This document shows, in pieces, positions 1-9,149 of a stretch of DNA of 64,000 bases (position 1 is its first letter; every line of letters begins with the position of its first letter). This stretch comes from Dromiciops gliroides (Eukaryota; Chordata; Mammalia; Microbiotheria; Microbiotheriidae). Made by a program: the position numbers and the translations under genes. The stretch covers positions 38,666,857 through 38,730,856 of the forward strand of contig NC_057863.1 in NCBI RefSeq assembly GCF_019393635.1. Direction: 5' to 3'. Below the pieces are notes generated by a model. That model had not been told where the DNA came from. It did not search any database and saw only the letters and a list, made by a program, of their open reading frames with translations.

Positions 1-214
1 GGTTTCCTTTCCTGGGCAATCTTCCTGCCTTGGAAGAACTTCTGCTGCAGGGTGAAGAGGGTGAGAAAATGTCGCCCCTGGCTGTCTCCAACCAGCCCTG
101 GAGGCAAGATCTCACCCCCTTCCCAGCTTTTAGCTCTGGGCTAGAAAGGCCCTCCTTCCAGGTCATCTGGGCCCAAAGTCTCCTTTTACTCAAGTCCAGA
201 GAGGTCAAACAGGT
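1..214. other. unique sequence, no gene seen
   Basis: Mixed-composition single-copy DNA at the window edge. The 78-codon open frame here has no domain and no flanking splice signals that I trust. If the CpG-island transcript runs leftwards from about 4.4 kb, this lies in its first intron. Confidence 0.4.
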
Positions 215-358
215 CACTAAAAACATTTATTATGTAGCTACTATGTGTCCTACCACTAGACACTAGCCTATGGTCACACAGCCAGTTAATGACAGAGCTG
301 AAACTTGAACCCAGGCCCTCCAGCTGCAAACGAAAGTATCTCAGCACCATACTGCCTT
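215..358 (-). mobile_element. CORE-SINE / MIR-type fragment
   Basis: Read on the minus strand it shows the MIR-type order: a GGTTCAAGT-like B-box remnant, the TGTGTGACC-type core, then a tail with the CATTTATTA-type end near 220. It is diverged. It is the only interspersed repeat I can see before about 5.85 kb. Confidence 0.65.
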
Positions 359-3300
359 TTGGGCCCTCTGCCTCCATGAATTCTTCCCGACTACAGAAGC
401 TGTTTGGGCAGAATTTACACCTCTATCTGGTTACACATTAGCTGCCTGCTTCCTTCTCCTTTCAATGAGGTCTAACTTTGTAAACACTACTTAAGGAATA
501 GAAAACGAAATTCCAGTTCTCAAACCCACACACATATAACCAATATGCCTTCCACCCCTCCCCACGTGCCAACAGGGTGCCAACAAGTTTCTACTACCAG
601 CCATTTTGTATTCAAGTAAAAATGGAGAGAAATTTGCAATATCCACCAATTCTCCCTGCCAACTATAGCACAGTAATCAATTATAAAGCGGGTTTCCTCT
701 GCCAACCATTCATTTAACAAGGTTTTATTTATGTTTCACTGCCACACGTGAACAGATGTATTTATTCAACAGGTCGTCATTCGAAAGGCCCATTAATCAC
801 CTCTCCTTTTTGGGTAATGTGTGATCCTGCTCCCTTCCTGTCTGGGTATTAGTGTGAAAGGCCCTGAGTATATAAAAGTTATTTCATGTAAAACAAACTG
901 GTTCTTTTGTTATGCTCATACTATAATAAACACATTACTCAGATGCTGAAAAATATCGGAAAAGTTTCTGGATATGTGCAAAAAAGTAATTACAATTTTA
1001 CATAATTGTCTTGAAATAAATATAAAATATACATACAACAAAAGGAACCACTCCATTTCACCAAAGCTAGTCTAAGTAGAAAGCAATGTTAGCTAGGTAG
1101 CGAGCATTAAACTCTATAACAAAAAAGTTTAGGGTGTTTAAAAATAACTTACCACAGAGATTTGACCTGAACCCTTAAGATTAAGGAAAACATTCTTAGC
1201 ATACAAATAATTTTCTTATGGGTACTGATCTTTATTTCCATTTAAAATACTTAATTTAACCATTCCTGTCTAATCTTCAGTATACCTCAAGTTTTAAAAA
1301 AATCAATACTTCACTGAAATAATGGTTGTGATTTCCTTATCTTTTCAATAAATTGAAATTCACATCTCTCACAAGTACAGGTAACTGTTGATTAGCTGTA
1401 CGGAATAATCAAAGCAAACTGTTTTTGAAAAATGTAAGACATTTCAAACAAGCAATGAAACTACCTACAGAAGTGAGAAAACTTTCATCAAGTAGCATCA
1501 GGAATCCAACCACTTAAGTGGTTAGCCAATTTTTCTTCATACTCCTCTGCCATCCTCACCACCACTCCTCCCTTCCCCAAGAAGCAGATACTAACTACTT
1601 CTAGGAGTTGTCAATGACAATTTGGGAGGCCTGCCATTAAGCTCCCATGGAACAACCCTACCTACATAAACCCTGTTTTCATGGAAACAAACAAAGCCGT
1701 CCCAACTCCCTTGACTAACAGCTTGAGATAGCAAGAACACAGTCTCAGGTGATCTGGGACTAATAACATACACCAAAGAGGTACTGTGTCTCACTTATCT
1801 CACCCCCCCCCCAAAAAAAAAGAAAGAAAGAAATCACACTAGGAATGTCAGCATAGTCACTAGCATTTGCTTAAAAGCATTTTTTTAAAAACACAATTCC
1901 AAATTGGTTTAAGCATGTTGAAGAAAACATCATGAGGACCCCTTATTATCCACACACAAGAGGGAATCCCCAGGAAAGGGAAGAGAGGTTATTACTTAAT
2001 TACAACTTAGCAAAGCGAAAAAAATTAAACCAATCAGGCTCAAATAATTACCCATGCCTTCAACCCGATTTTATTTAGCCTAGCTAGCAAATCAACAAAA
2101 GGAATTCTTATTTGGAAAACGAGGAAGCTGGACATTACTATTAGTAAAATTCCCAAGAGCAGAGCACGTAAATTACACAGATAGTAAAATGTCACATAAC
2201 AGACCTATTTTTAAACGAGGAGAGGGCTGCACAAAACAAGGTTTTAATTAAGAATAACATTGAAAAATACTTCAACCATTTTAATCCTGACTTAGGACCT
2301 CTCTCATTTGTCACTTCCAAAAGGACATTTAAGAGAATAACATTATTTGGAAGCCCAATGTAAGAAACAGTACCTATCCCACATAAAGTTTTACCCAAAA
2401 GCTTACTACATACATTTATGCTCACTGCATTAAGTTTATCTTGGCTGAAAATATAAAGTGGTTAATGTTCCAGAATTATAACTTCCCCAAAAGTGATGAG
2501 TATATGGTAATGCATTCATGAAATCATTCACACTACATCCTCAGGTTAATTTCTACATAAATAAAAGTCGGCTTCGGTTGGAAAACACATCAATAGGGTA
2601 GTTTCTATGGAATTGCAGCTACTTTATCCTAACAACGTGGCCTTTACACTGTCCAAAAAAAAAAACCCCAAAACCCGGTGACCGTTCTAACCAAAACTTA
2701 CCAGCAAACTAACAACTTTGCCCAAAATAGACTTACAAACAACTTCAAAAACACTCCTCCCTCTTGAATACTTCCTGAAGATAAATTTTTAAAACAACAA
2801 CTACTAAGTTACAAAGAAACAGCTCCCAGGAAGAGAAAGGAAACCCACAATCACACAGTGAGAAAGTGAGGACAGTGTGGCTGTGCTATCCCCTCCCCCC
2901 CTTCAACATGAGTTCAGGAACCAAGCACATTTTTCATCCTTCCAATTACCTCCCTCGTTTCCTAAAATTTACACAAGAGAAGAAAAAAAAACTATCATAA
3001 ACCGTCCGGGAAATTTACACAGACCAAGAGTCAACCACTCGAGTGGGTGAGGGTGAGGAAAAAATCCCCCCCCCTTTTTTTTAAAGTAACAAAAATTTTT
3101 CTTCCCGCTTCTTGCTGGTGGGTTGCAAAAAATTAATGCTAATAATCATAAATATGCACGGAAAGGCTCCTTCTTCGCTAAAAATAGTCTCTAAAGGAGG
3201 CTGCCTAATGATGGCTCCTAGCTTCAATCTGCTGCAAATTCTTTTCCTGAAAGCCTTACCCAAAGGAGGGGAAAGGCACCGAGGGTGGAGGGTGCATGGG

Positions 3301-3440
3301 GGGTGGGGAGGATTTTATTTTTTAAAAAACAACGAAACAGGGAGCAGGATCCCCTTGCTCCCGTTCGGGAGGGAGGGGGTGGGGGTGGGAGGAGAGGCTA
3401 AATACCAATAATAATGAGGATAATAATAGCACCCCGTCAA
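359..3440. other. repeat-free AT-rich flank of the CpG island (probable intron 1)
   Basis: About 3.1 kb without a recognisable SINE, LINE, LTR or long open frame. Contents are AT-rich unique DNA with short homopolymer runs, such as C/A runs near 1803-1820 and 2656-2670. Elsewhere in the window a repeat occurs every few hundred bases, so the absence is notable and fits promoter-proximal intronic DNA under constraint. No exon could be defined. Assignment to intron 1 depends on the minus-strand donor at 3818. Confidence 0.45.
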
Positions 3441-3528
3441 ACATCAGCTCCCCAAAGGGCTAAGTTGAAAAATGTGTGTTACACTTGTGCCCATCCCCCA
3501 CGCCCGCCACAAGGGACCGGCGCAGACA

Positions 3529-3787
3529 CCCCCGTATAAATAAACATACAGCCCCCTCCCATAAATACACAGCCCCTCCCCACAAGCACATAGCCCCCTC
3601 CCCAAAATACAGTCCCCCTTCATAAGCCCACAGCCCCCTCCCCAAAATAGTGCCGCCTCATAAACACGCAGCCCCCTCCCATAAATAGAGCCCCCGTGCA
3701 CAAGCACACTGCCCCCTCCCATAAATACACAGGCCGCTCCCCGAGCACACAGCCCCCCTCCCCCCCTAAGCACACAGCCCCCCAGCC
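3529..3787. repeat. degenerate 20-bp minisatellite, about 12 units
   Basis: Tandem units of about 18-25 bp with core CAGCCCCCTCCCATAAATAC start near 3549, 3570, 3592, 3611, 3631, 3649, 3669, 3689, 3710, 3730 and 3750. Units alternate between an ATAAATA and an AAGCACA ending, a sign of higher-order structure. It lies just inside the predicted minus-strand intron 1, at the edge of the CpG island. Confidence 0.8.
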
Positions 3788-4002
3788 CGGCGCAGGCTTC
3801 GGCCCTGCCGCCCCTTACCTGGCGCCGCTCCCCGGGGCTGGGCTGGGCCGGGCTGGGCCGGGGCTCGGCCGCCCCTCCCGCCCGCAGTGGAGGCCCAGCA
3901 AGTGCCCCCGGCCGGCCGGCCTCAGGCGCCTCGTCGGACCACGCAGCCCGGGCGGGAGCGGCCTCGGCTCCGGGCTGGGCTCCGGGCGGGCAGCGCGACG
4001 AC

Positions 4003-4003
4003 T

Positions 4004-4036
<33 letters not shown>

Positions 4037-4037
4037 A
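4003..4037. repeat. (CCG)n triplet tract
   Basis: About 11 uninterrupted CCG units on the plus strand (CGG on minus) within the CpG island. In a leftward transcript this would be a 5'-UTR CGG repeat. Repeats of this class are length-unstable in some genes. Confidence 0.9.
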
Positions 4038-4368
4038 GGAGCCCTCCCAGCTGCGCCCGCCTCCCTGCTCCGCGCGGGGGCGGCGGGGGCGGGGGCGGCC
4101 GGGCCGGGGGGCGGGGGGCGCGAGCCGGGCCGGGCCGGGGGAGGGGGCGGCCGCCGCGCCGCCGCCGGGCCGCGAGCAGGAGCGGAGCACGGAGGCTGGA
4201 GCCCTACGGCTCGGAGCGGGCGGCCAACGGCTCAGAGTCTCCGCGCCGGGGAGCGGGGCGCGGGGCGCGGGGAGCGGGGAGCGAGCGCGGAGGGGGAGGG
4301 GAGCGGGCCGGGGGAGGGGGAGGGGGAGGGGGCCGGACCAGCCAGGCGCAAATGAGCTCGCGAGGCCC

Positions 4369-4400
<32 letters not shown>
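4369..4400. repeat. (CGG)n triplet tract
   Basis: About 10-11 CGG units on the plus strand, the opposite polarity to the tract at 4003-4037. A transcript crossing both would carry complementary GC-rich triplets about 330 nt apart that could pair. Confidence 0.9.
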
Positions 4401-4530
4401 TCCTGCCGCACAGCCAAACAAACCCCAGCGCAGCGCGGAGCGGCGCAGCCGGCGCAGGCAGCCAGCGCCCGCCCGGGGCGGGGAGGGGGAGGGGAGAGAG
4501 AGGGGAGAGACCGGAGCCCGCCCGGGGAGG

Positions 4531-4540
4531 GCTTACCGGA
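4531..4540 (-). other. second candidate splice donor
   Basis: The minus strand reads CCG|GTAAGC with GT at 4536-4535, upstream of the stronger donor at 3818 in the same direction. It could end an alternative first exon starting further right in the polypyrimidine strand. Evidence is the motif alone. Confidence 0.25.
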
Positions 4541-4950
4541 GGGGGGAGGTGGGGGAGGGGACGGAGGGGGAGGGGAGAGGGGAGGAGAAACAGGCAGGGG
4601 GAGGGGAAAGAGGAGGAGAATCGAGCCCGGAGGAGGAAGAGAGGGGAAGGGAGGGGAGGGGAAGGAGCCGAGAGGAGGGAGGAGGGGAAGGGAAAAGAGA
4701 AGGGAGGGGAAGGGGGAGGAAGGGGAAAAAGGGGAGGGAGAAGGAAGGGAAGGAACTGGGGAGTGGGAGGCGAAAGGAAAAGGAGGGGCTGGGGAAATGG
4801 AGCGTCTAGGAGAGGGGGGAAGAGCAGAGGAAGCGGTGGGAGGAGGGGAGAAGAGAGGGGGAGGGGAAGGGATTGAGAGAAGACGGGGAGGGCAAGCGGG
4901 AGGAGGCCGAGCCAAGGAGGAGGAGGAGGGCGGTGGAAGCCTGGGCCAGG
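4540..4950. repeat. long polypurine / G-rich strand
   Basis: About 400 bp of plus-strand sequence that is almost all G and A, dominated by GGGGA, GGAGG and GGGAA blocks with only scattered pyrimidines. It contains dozens of G-runs of three or more. Homopurine strands of this kind can form triplexes and G-quadruplexes. The Arg/Gly/Glu-rich open frames here are composition artefacts. Confidence 0.85.
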
Positions 4951-5200
4951 GACTCTCCCTGGGGAGCTTGGCCCCTCGCCTGTTTCCCCCAGCTGCAGGG
5001 GCGGTCGGGGGAGGAAGGGCACTGGGATGCCCATTCTTTTCTAAAACACAGAGAACAGAGGCACGTTCGAGGATCCCAGCCCCCAAGTGCATTTTCATTT
5101 CCGGGGCTTATTTGTTGTTTGCCAGGCAGAAGGGAAGGGGTGCGGGTGGGGGTGGGGGTGGGGAGAAACCCCGAGTAGTATCATAAAACACCATTTAACT

Positions 5201-5846
5201 TTTGATGAGGAAGCGTGCTGGGCTCCCAACTGCCCAGGGATTACAGCCTAATGGTGAGGTGGTTCTCCATCTACATCATCTACACGTGACCATGCAAAAG
5301 ATGCGATTACATAAAATGGCTAGTTAGATCATACACGAATATTTCTGGATGTGTGTACAGCCGATTCATGTGTATTTGTTTGCAAAACTGTGTAAATACA
5401 CACGCATGTTTGTGTATATACAGTATGTTACTTATATCTGGAGAGGCATTTCATCTGTAATAAGCCATTGATTTTAAATTTCCATCCAGACCCCAAAAAT
5501 CAGTAGAGAAAAACAGGAAAAGGGTATACACACACACACACAACACCACATTATAATTGAAATGTTTCTACCCAAATGTATTGTAAATTAGGCATATGGC
5601 GGTATTTATCTTAGGCTGGGTCTGTTTTAAAGGTTTGTTCGATCATCTCTCATTATTTAGCAAAAATAAGATAATTTGCGACGTGTTTACCAAATATATA
5701 CATCGACAACAGCAGAGACCAGGGAAGTTTCTCCACCTTTTATTTTTGATGTGTGTCTATCCCATCAGCACTTTATTACTTAGAAAACATAATGTGCTGG
5801 AGGGGTTAAACTGAGGGGGCAGGGGCCTGTTGTGGGTTCTATCCAG
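5201..5846. other. unique sequence right of the CpG island
   Basis: AT-rich single-copy DNA with a short CA tract at 5528-5543. I see no interspersed repeat and no supported exon. The 72-codon frame at 5596-5814 has no recognisable domain. Confidence 0.45.
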
Positions 5847-5847
5847 T

Positions 5848-5957
5848 GAAACCTAAGATCCATGAGAGTAAGGACTTTTTCTGTCTCTGTATATGAACTT
5901 TTAGGACAATGCCTACCACGTAGTAGACTGTTAGTAAATGTTTATTAAATCAAATTG
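5848..5957 (+). mobile_element. L2/MIR-type 3' tail fragment
   Basis: Shows the usual order: a CATGAGAGTAAGGAC-like motif, GTATATGAAC, CCTACCACGTAGTAG, then GTAAATGTTTATTAAAT. This is the 3' end shared by L2 and related mammalian elements. Confidence 0.7.
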
Positions 5958-6648
5958 AAGGAGGTGAATAGTCACCGGTTTGTTTGTTTTTTAAGCATAA
6001 GATTGTCAGCCTTTCTAAAGCATATAGAAAGGGAAATCAAACTTTTTTTGTTGCATAGACAGACTACATTATAAGCCTTCAATCCAATTTTGAAAATATA
6101 ATTTGTTACAGATCCTGCCTTATTTTGAATAATTACTTTCTTCTCCTAAGTAAAGAAGTTCATCTCTACATGCTCGTTAAGCAAGAGGTTTTGTGTGTTG
6201 GACTTTCCTCAAAATGACAATTGTTGCCACAGTGTTTTCCTCTGCTCATGCCCCATGAATTTAAAGTAGCTAAAGCACATCAGAAAATATTCATTGATGA
6301 GTGTTCAGAGACTAACTAGATACCTTGAAGAAATCTTCCAGTATGTATTTATCTGCCTATGGTCTGGTCGATCTTTGGTTAGAGCCCTAGCTAATGAGGC
6401 TAAGGCCAAAGGGTTCAGCAGGTCCCTAAGAGCCACTTAGTTTCTCTGGAATGGTCTTAGAGTGCACCCCTATGCCCAGCTAATTTGCAGGTGCACAGCC
6501 TTCCTTAGTCATCAGAGGAACTAAGAAAAAGAGTATGAATGAAAAGTGGCATGTTATCTCTAAGTGCATGTCCAGAACCCACAAAGAAGGCTGTCCACGG
6601 TCTTGCAAGCATTCTAAGGCACACAAGACCTCAAGATCACACCACAGG
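5958..6648. other. unique sequence
   Basis: Nothing recognised. The last bases (6633-6648) are the target-site duplication of the SINE that follows. Confidence 0.4.
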
Positions 6649-6806
6649 TGGGGCAGCTAGCTGGCGCAGTGGATAAAGCACCAGCCCTGGATTCAGGGGG
6701 ATCTGACTTCAAATCCAGCCTCAGACACTTGACTCTTACTAGCTGTGTGACCCTGGGCAAGTCACTTAACCCCCATTGCCCCGCAAAAAAAAAAAAAATT
6801 TAAAAA
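6649..6806 (+). mobile_element. marsupial tRNA-derived SINE (MAR1/WSINE-like)
   Basis: Full-length copy with head GGGGCAGCTAGCTGG, B-box-like TTCAAATCC, core AGCTGTGTGACCCTGGGCAAG and an A-rich tail. It is flanked by a perfect 16-bp target-site duplication (AAGATCACACCACAGG at 6633-6648 and 6807-6822). The intact duplication implies a fairly recent insertion. Confidence 0.95.
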
Positions 6807-6839
6807 AAGATCACACCACAGGATATCATTCCAATTCAC

Positions 6840-7175
6840 TCAATTTTATGTGATTGGGGGGGGGGGGGGCGCGGCAGGAGGGTGGAATTAAAATAGAGTT
6901 CAGGAAACTCCTTCCACTTGTATCTATAAATGATAGCCTTAAGTCCTGATTGTGGCATAGCTGGGAATAGAGAACTGGCCTTGGTTTCAGAAAGATTTAA
7001 AAATACCTGCCATTTTTCTGATTTTGAATTGTTAAGAGTTAGCAATTTGTACAATATTTGTTTGGGGGAGGGGAGATCACCTCTCTAGGACAGATTCCAT
7101 TTCAACATTTGGAGAGATATCAGTGCCAATTAGTTTGGTCCATACTGGGGTGGGGGAGGAAGGATGTCCTCTACT
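6840..7175. other. unique sequence with a G run
   Basis: Contains a G tract near 6856-6869 and otherwise single-copy DNA. No gene signal. Confidence 0.35.
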
Positions 7176-7179
7176 ACCC

Positions 7180-7265
7180 ACGGGACAGGTAGTCAATCAT
7201 CCAACCTTTGCTTGAATACTTTCACTGAGGGGGAGCTCACTTCAGCTCACTTGGAGTTTTCTATC
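7180..7265 (-). mobile_element. CR1/L3 LINE 3'-end fragment
   Basis: The plus strand has CCAACCTTTGCTTGAATAC and GGGGAGCTCACTTC, the antisense of the CR1/L3 3' UTR. Short and diverged. Confidence 0.55.
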
Positions 7266-7267
7266 AC

Positions 7268-7383
7268 ATCACTTCATCTCACTGGGCCTCAGTTCCTTGA
7301 TCTTCCAGATGAGGGGGTTGGAGAGGATGATCTCTGAAGGCCTTTCAGCTCTGCTCTTATTCTGTGTTCTGGGATTCTGGCAC
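7268..7383 (+). mobile_element. CORE-SINE / MIR-type fragment
   Basis: CTGGGCCTCAGTTCC, then AGATGAGGGGGTTGGA and CCTTTCAGCTCTG, then GATTCTGG: the 3' half of a THER/MIR-type SINE in sense orientation. Confidence 0.65.
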
Positions 7384-7649
7384 TTTGAAAACCCTCTGAG
7401 ACAGATTCATACATGTTGAGGTTTCAGTTCATCTCATGTAGAGAAATAATTTCTCTGAGTTTTCTTAGAGCATGGCATTTTCTGTAATAGAAGCTGTTCC
7501 TTTAAACCAGAGACTCTGAACCAGATCAGGATTCAATTCAATTTGACAACTGTTTATTGATCACAATATAATAAGCATTTATCGATCAATTATGGGAGAC
7601 CTGGAGTATGGAAGATGTCATTTCAAAACCAGCCTCAGACACTTACCAG

Positions 7650-8003
7650 TGTTAAGGGCTAAAATTCTAGCTAGTCTGTCTAAAATATTTAATGAGTGGT
7701 CACCAATAAATTATAAGCTTTAGCAAGAGTTAGACTTTTAAGCATTTATTAAGGAGAATAAGAATTTGGTAAAGAGAGAAAGGCCTAGATTCCTATCTAT
7801 TAAAGGGAGAGCACATTTCTAGCTCCCTTCTCCGCCAGCGTCCAAAGGAAAGAGCCCGAGACCGAGCGCCAGTCTCTTCCTTCCTCCTCCCACTCGTCCG
7901 CGTCACTTCCTGATGCCTGGTCTTGCCCTCAAAGACCTTCGCTTCATGGGCAGAACTCTTCTACAGTAAGTATCCAGCAGGTGGCGTCATTCCAATCGTT
8001 ACA
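7650..8003 (-). mobile_element. solo retroviral-type LTR
   Basis: A 354-bp unit bounded by TG...CA on either strand and flanked by CCAG on both sides (7646-7649 and 8004-8007), a 4-bp duplication as is typical of class I elements. On the minus strand an AATAAA signal lies at 7750-7745, followed by a U5-like stretch, so the LTR reads leftwards. No internal retroviral sequence adjoins it, so it is a solo LTR left by recombination. It resembles a common marsupial LTR, but I cannot name the family. Confidence 0.8.
7974..7985 (+). promoter_or_regulatory. CTCF-type motif inside the LTR
   Basis: CCAGCAGGTGGC fits every position of the CCASYAGRKGGC core consensus. It sits near the 5' end of the leftward LTR, so other copies of the family may carry it too. 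Binding is inferred from the motif only. Confidence 0.5.
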
Positions 8004-8204
8004 CCAGCCATGTGACCCTGATCTAGTCACTTAACCTGACTCAGTTTCCTCAGCTCTAAAATGAGCATGATAGCAACTATCTCCCAGGAGTATTGGATCA
8101 AATGAAATAGTATTTGTAAAGCACTTTGCAAGCCATAAAGTGCTATGTAAATTATTATTGTTGTTGCTTATGCCATCATTATCATCATTATTATTATTAC
8201 TGTT

Positions 8205-8325
8205 GTTACTATGCACCAGGCACTGTACTAGAAGTTGAGTGGAAATACAAGGATAGAAATTAACCAATTCCTGTCCTCCAAGAGCTTACATTTTTCTGGG
8301 AGAAAAGGACATACACACTGTGTGG
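8205..8325 (+). mobile_element. dispersed repeat, CTATGCACCAGGCACTG type
   Basis: Fragment of a repeat seen again at 20605, 28985, 53275, 54015 and 61960: a CTATGCACCAGGCACTG-like motif, a GATACAAAGA-like motif, then TCCTGTCCTCCAAGAGCTTA. Probably LINE-derived; family not determined. Confidence 0.6.
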
Positions 8326-8329
8326 GTGG

Positions 8330-8524
8330 CAGCATAATCCAGTTGAAAGCACTAGTTGGAAAATTAATCTGTGGGTCCTGACAAGGGCTCTGAAGCTGGG
8401 TCCCTCACCTTTGAGACTCTGATTAAGTCATAATCTCCCTGAGCCTCAGTTTCTTCCTCTCTAAAATGAGGAGATTGGAGTAGATGGCTTCTAATGTCTC
8501 TTTCAGCTCTAAATCTATGATCCT
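8330..8524 (+). mobile_element. THER/MIR-type CORE-SINE
   Basis: Ends with CCTGAGCCTCAGTTTCTTCC, AAAATGAGGAGATTGG and CTCTTTCAGCTCTAAATC, the usual 3' half of this class in sense orientation. Confidence 0.7.
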
Positions 8525-8661
8525 AAAGAGAGAGGGAGAGAGAGGAAAGGCTAAAGCATGTGGGGAGGGAAAGGGGAGGAGGAGGAAGAGGAGCAGGAGC
8601 AGGAAGAAGGGGAGGAGGAGCAGGAGGAAGAAGAAGAAAGGAGGAGGAGGAGGAGGAGGAA
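8525..8661. repeat. polypurine (GGA/GAA)n tract
   Basis: About 130 bp of nearly pure plus-strand purine grading from AGAGGGAGAG to GGAGGAGGA. It directly follows the SINE tail at 8524 and probably grew from it. The Arg/Lys-rich frame over it is spurious. Confidence 0.85.
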
Positions 8662-8721
8662 TCCAGAAAGTCCTCCTATAGGAGATGAGACCTGAGCTAT
8701 ACTGCTATAGATTCTATGAAG

Positions 8722-8792
8722 CCTTCATGACCCTGGGCAAGTCACTTAACCCTGATTGCTGAGACAGAGACAAGACAGACAGAAACAGACAG
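8722..8792 (+). mobile_element. severely 5'-truncated marsupial SINE
   Basis: Only the last part remains (TGACCCTGGGCAAGTCACTT, then a GACAGA-rich tail). It is flanked by AGATTCTATGAAG (8709-8721) and AGATTTTATGAAG (8793-8805), a 13-bp duplication with one mismatch, so it is a genuine truncated insertion. Confidence 0.85.
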
Positions 8793-8944
8793 AGATTTTA
8801 TGAAGCAGAACATTCCAGGCATGGAGGTAGGAATCTAAGACTTTCTGTAGCAGGTCCACAGAATGGTTGCCTCTATGTATCTCCCCTTGCAATCTTCCAG
8901 TGCAGGAAACAAAGCCAATAACATTGCTTCCTCCATGGTTTTGT

Positions 8945-9147
8945 CACAGAATGAGAGATTCAGAGTTTGAAGGGACCTCAGAAGCATCTGGTTACACACA
9001 CACACACACTCTTCAGTCTTATAAGGGAGATACTGAGGCCAAGGGAAATTGAAGGAACTTGCCCAGGGTGGCACAAGAAAATAAGCATTGTAGAAAGGAT
9101 TGGAACCCAGGTCCTCTGAGTCCAAAACTAGTGCCCTTATTTCCACA
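8945..9147 (-). mobile_element. MIR3/CORE-SINE-type repeat
   Basis: Antisense order: GAGTTTGAAGGGACCTCAGA, a short CA run, GATACTGAGGCC, TTGCCCAGGGTGGCAC, GGAACCCAGGTCCTC. Typical of MIR-related SINEs. Confidence 0.7.
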
Positions 9148-9149
9148 GT

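Larger units (their letters stand above)
3819..4440 (-). other. candidate non-coding first exon with strong donor
   Basis: On the minus strand the dense part of the island ends at CAG|GTAAGG (exon edge 3819, intron GT at 3818-3817), a near-consensus 5' splice site. The upstream limit is unknown; 4440 is a guess. The exon would carry two triplet tracts and be mostly GC-rich 5' UTR. A 325-codon frame covers it but opens at TTG and encodes low-complexity Ala/Pro/Gly, so I do not call it coding. Alternatives are a chance donor, or a plus-strand gene using the same island. Confidence 0.4.
3440..5200. promoter_or_regulatory. CpG island, probable TATA-less promoter
   Basis: GC content rises abruptly and CpG dinucleotides become dense, most strongly at about 3790-4540. 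There are many GGGCGG/CCGCCC Sp1-type boxes, for example at 4079-4110 and 4470-4490, and no convincing TATA box. The rest of the window is CpG-poor, as expected for methylated vertebrate DNA. Flanks are a 20-bp minisatellite on the left and a polypurine strand on the right. Such islands normally mark broad promoters, often bidirectional. The gene cannot be named from the sequence. Confidence 0.85.
7595..8200 (+). mobile_element. THER1/MON1-type CORE-SINE split by an LTR
   Basis: The left part ends CAGACACTTACCAG at 7649. The right part resumes at 8004 with CCAGCCATGTGACCC and continues through CTCAGTTTCCTCAGC and AAAGCACTTTGCAAG to an ATTATTATTG tail. Removing 7650-8003 plus one CCAG rebuilds the normal SINE order, so the SINE predates the LTR. 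Confidence 0.8.

Noticed and set aside
3444-4421. A 325-codon minus-strand open frame over the CpG island, rich in Ala, Pro and Gly
   Set aside because: It opens with TTG, not ATG, has no domain, and much of it is translation of triplet repeats and the 20-bp minisatellite. High GC removes stop codons by chance.
3887-5098. Several 200-330-codon frames on both strands (Arg/Gly/Glu-rich on plus, Pro/Ser/Leu-rich on minus)
   Set aside because: They mirror each other across the polypurine strand and have no recognisable fold. They are compositional artefacts.
8484-8681. A basic Lys/Arg-rich 65-codon protein
   Set aside because: It translates a GGA/GAA polypurine run behind a SINE tail.
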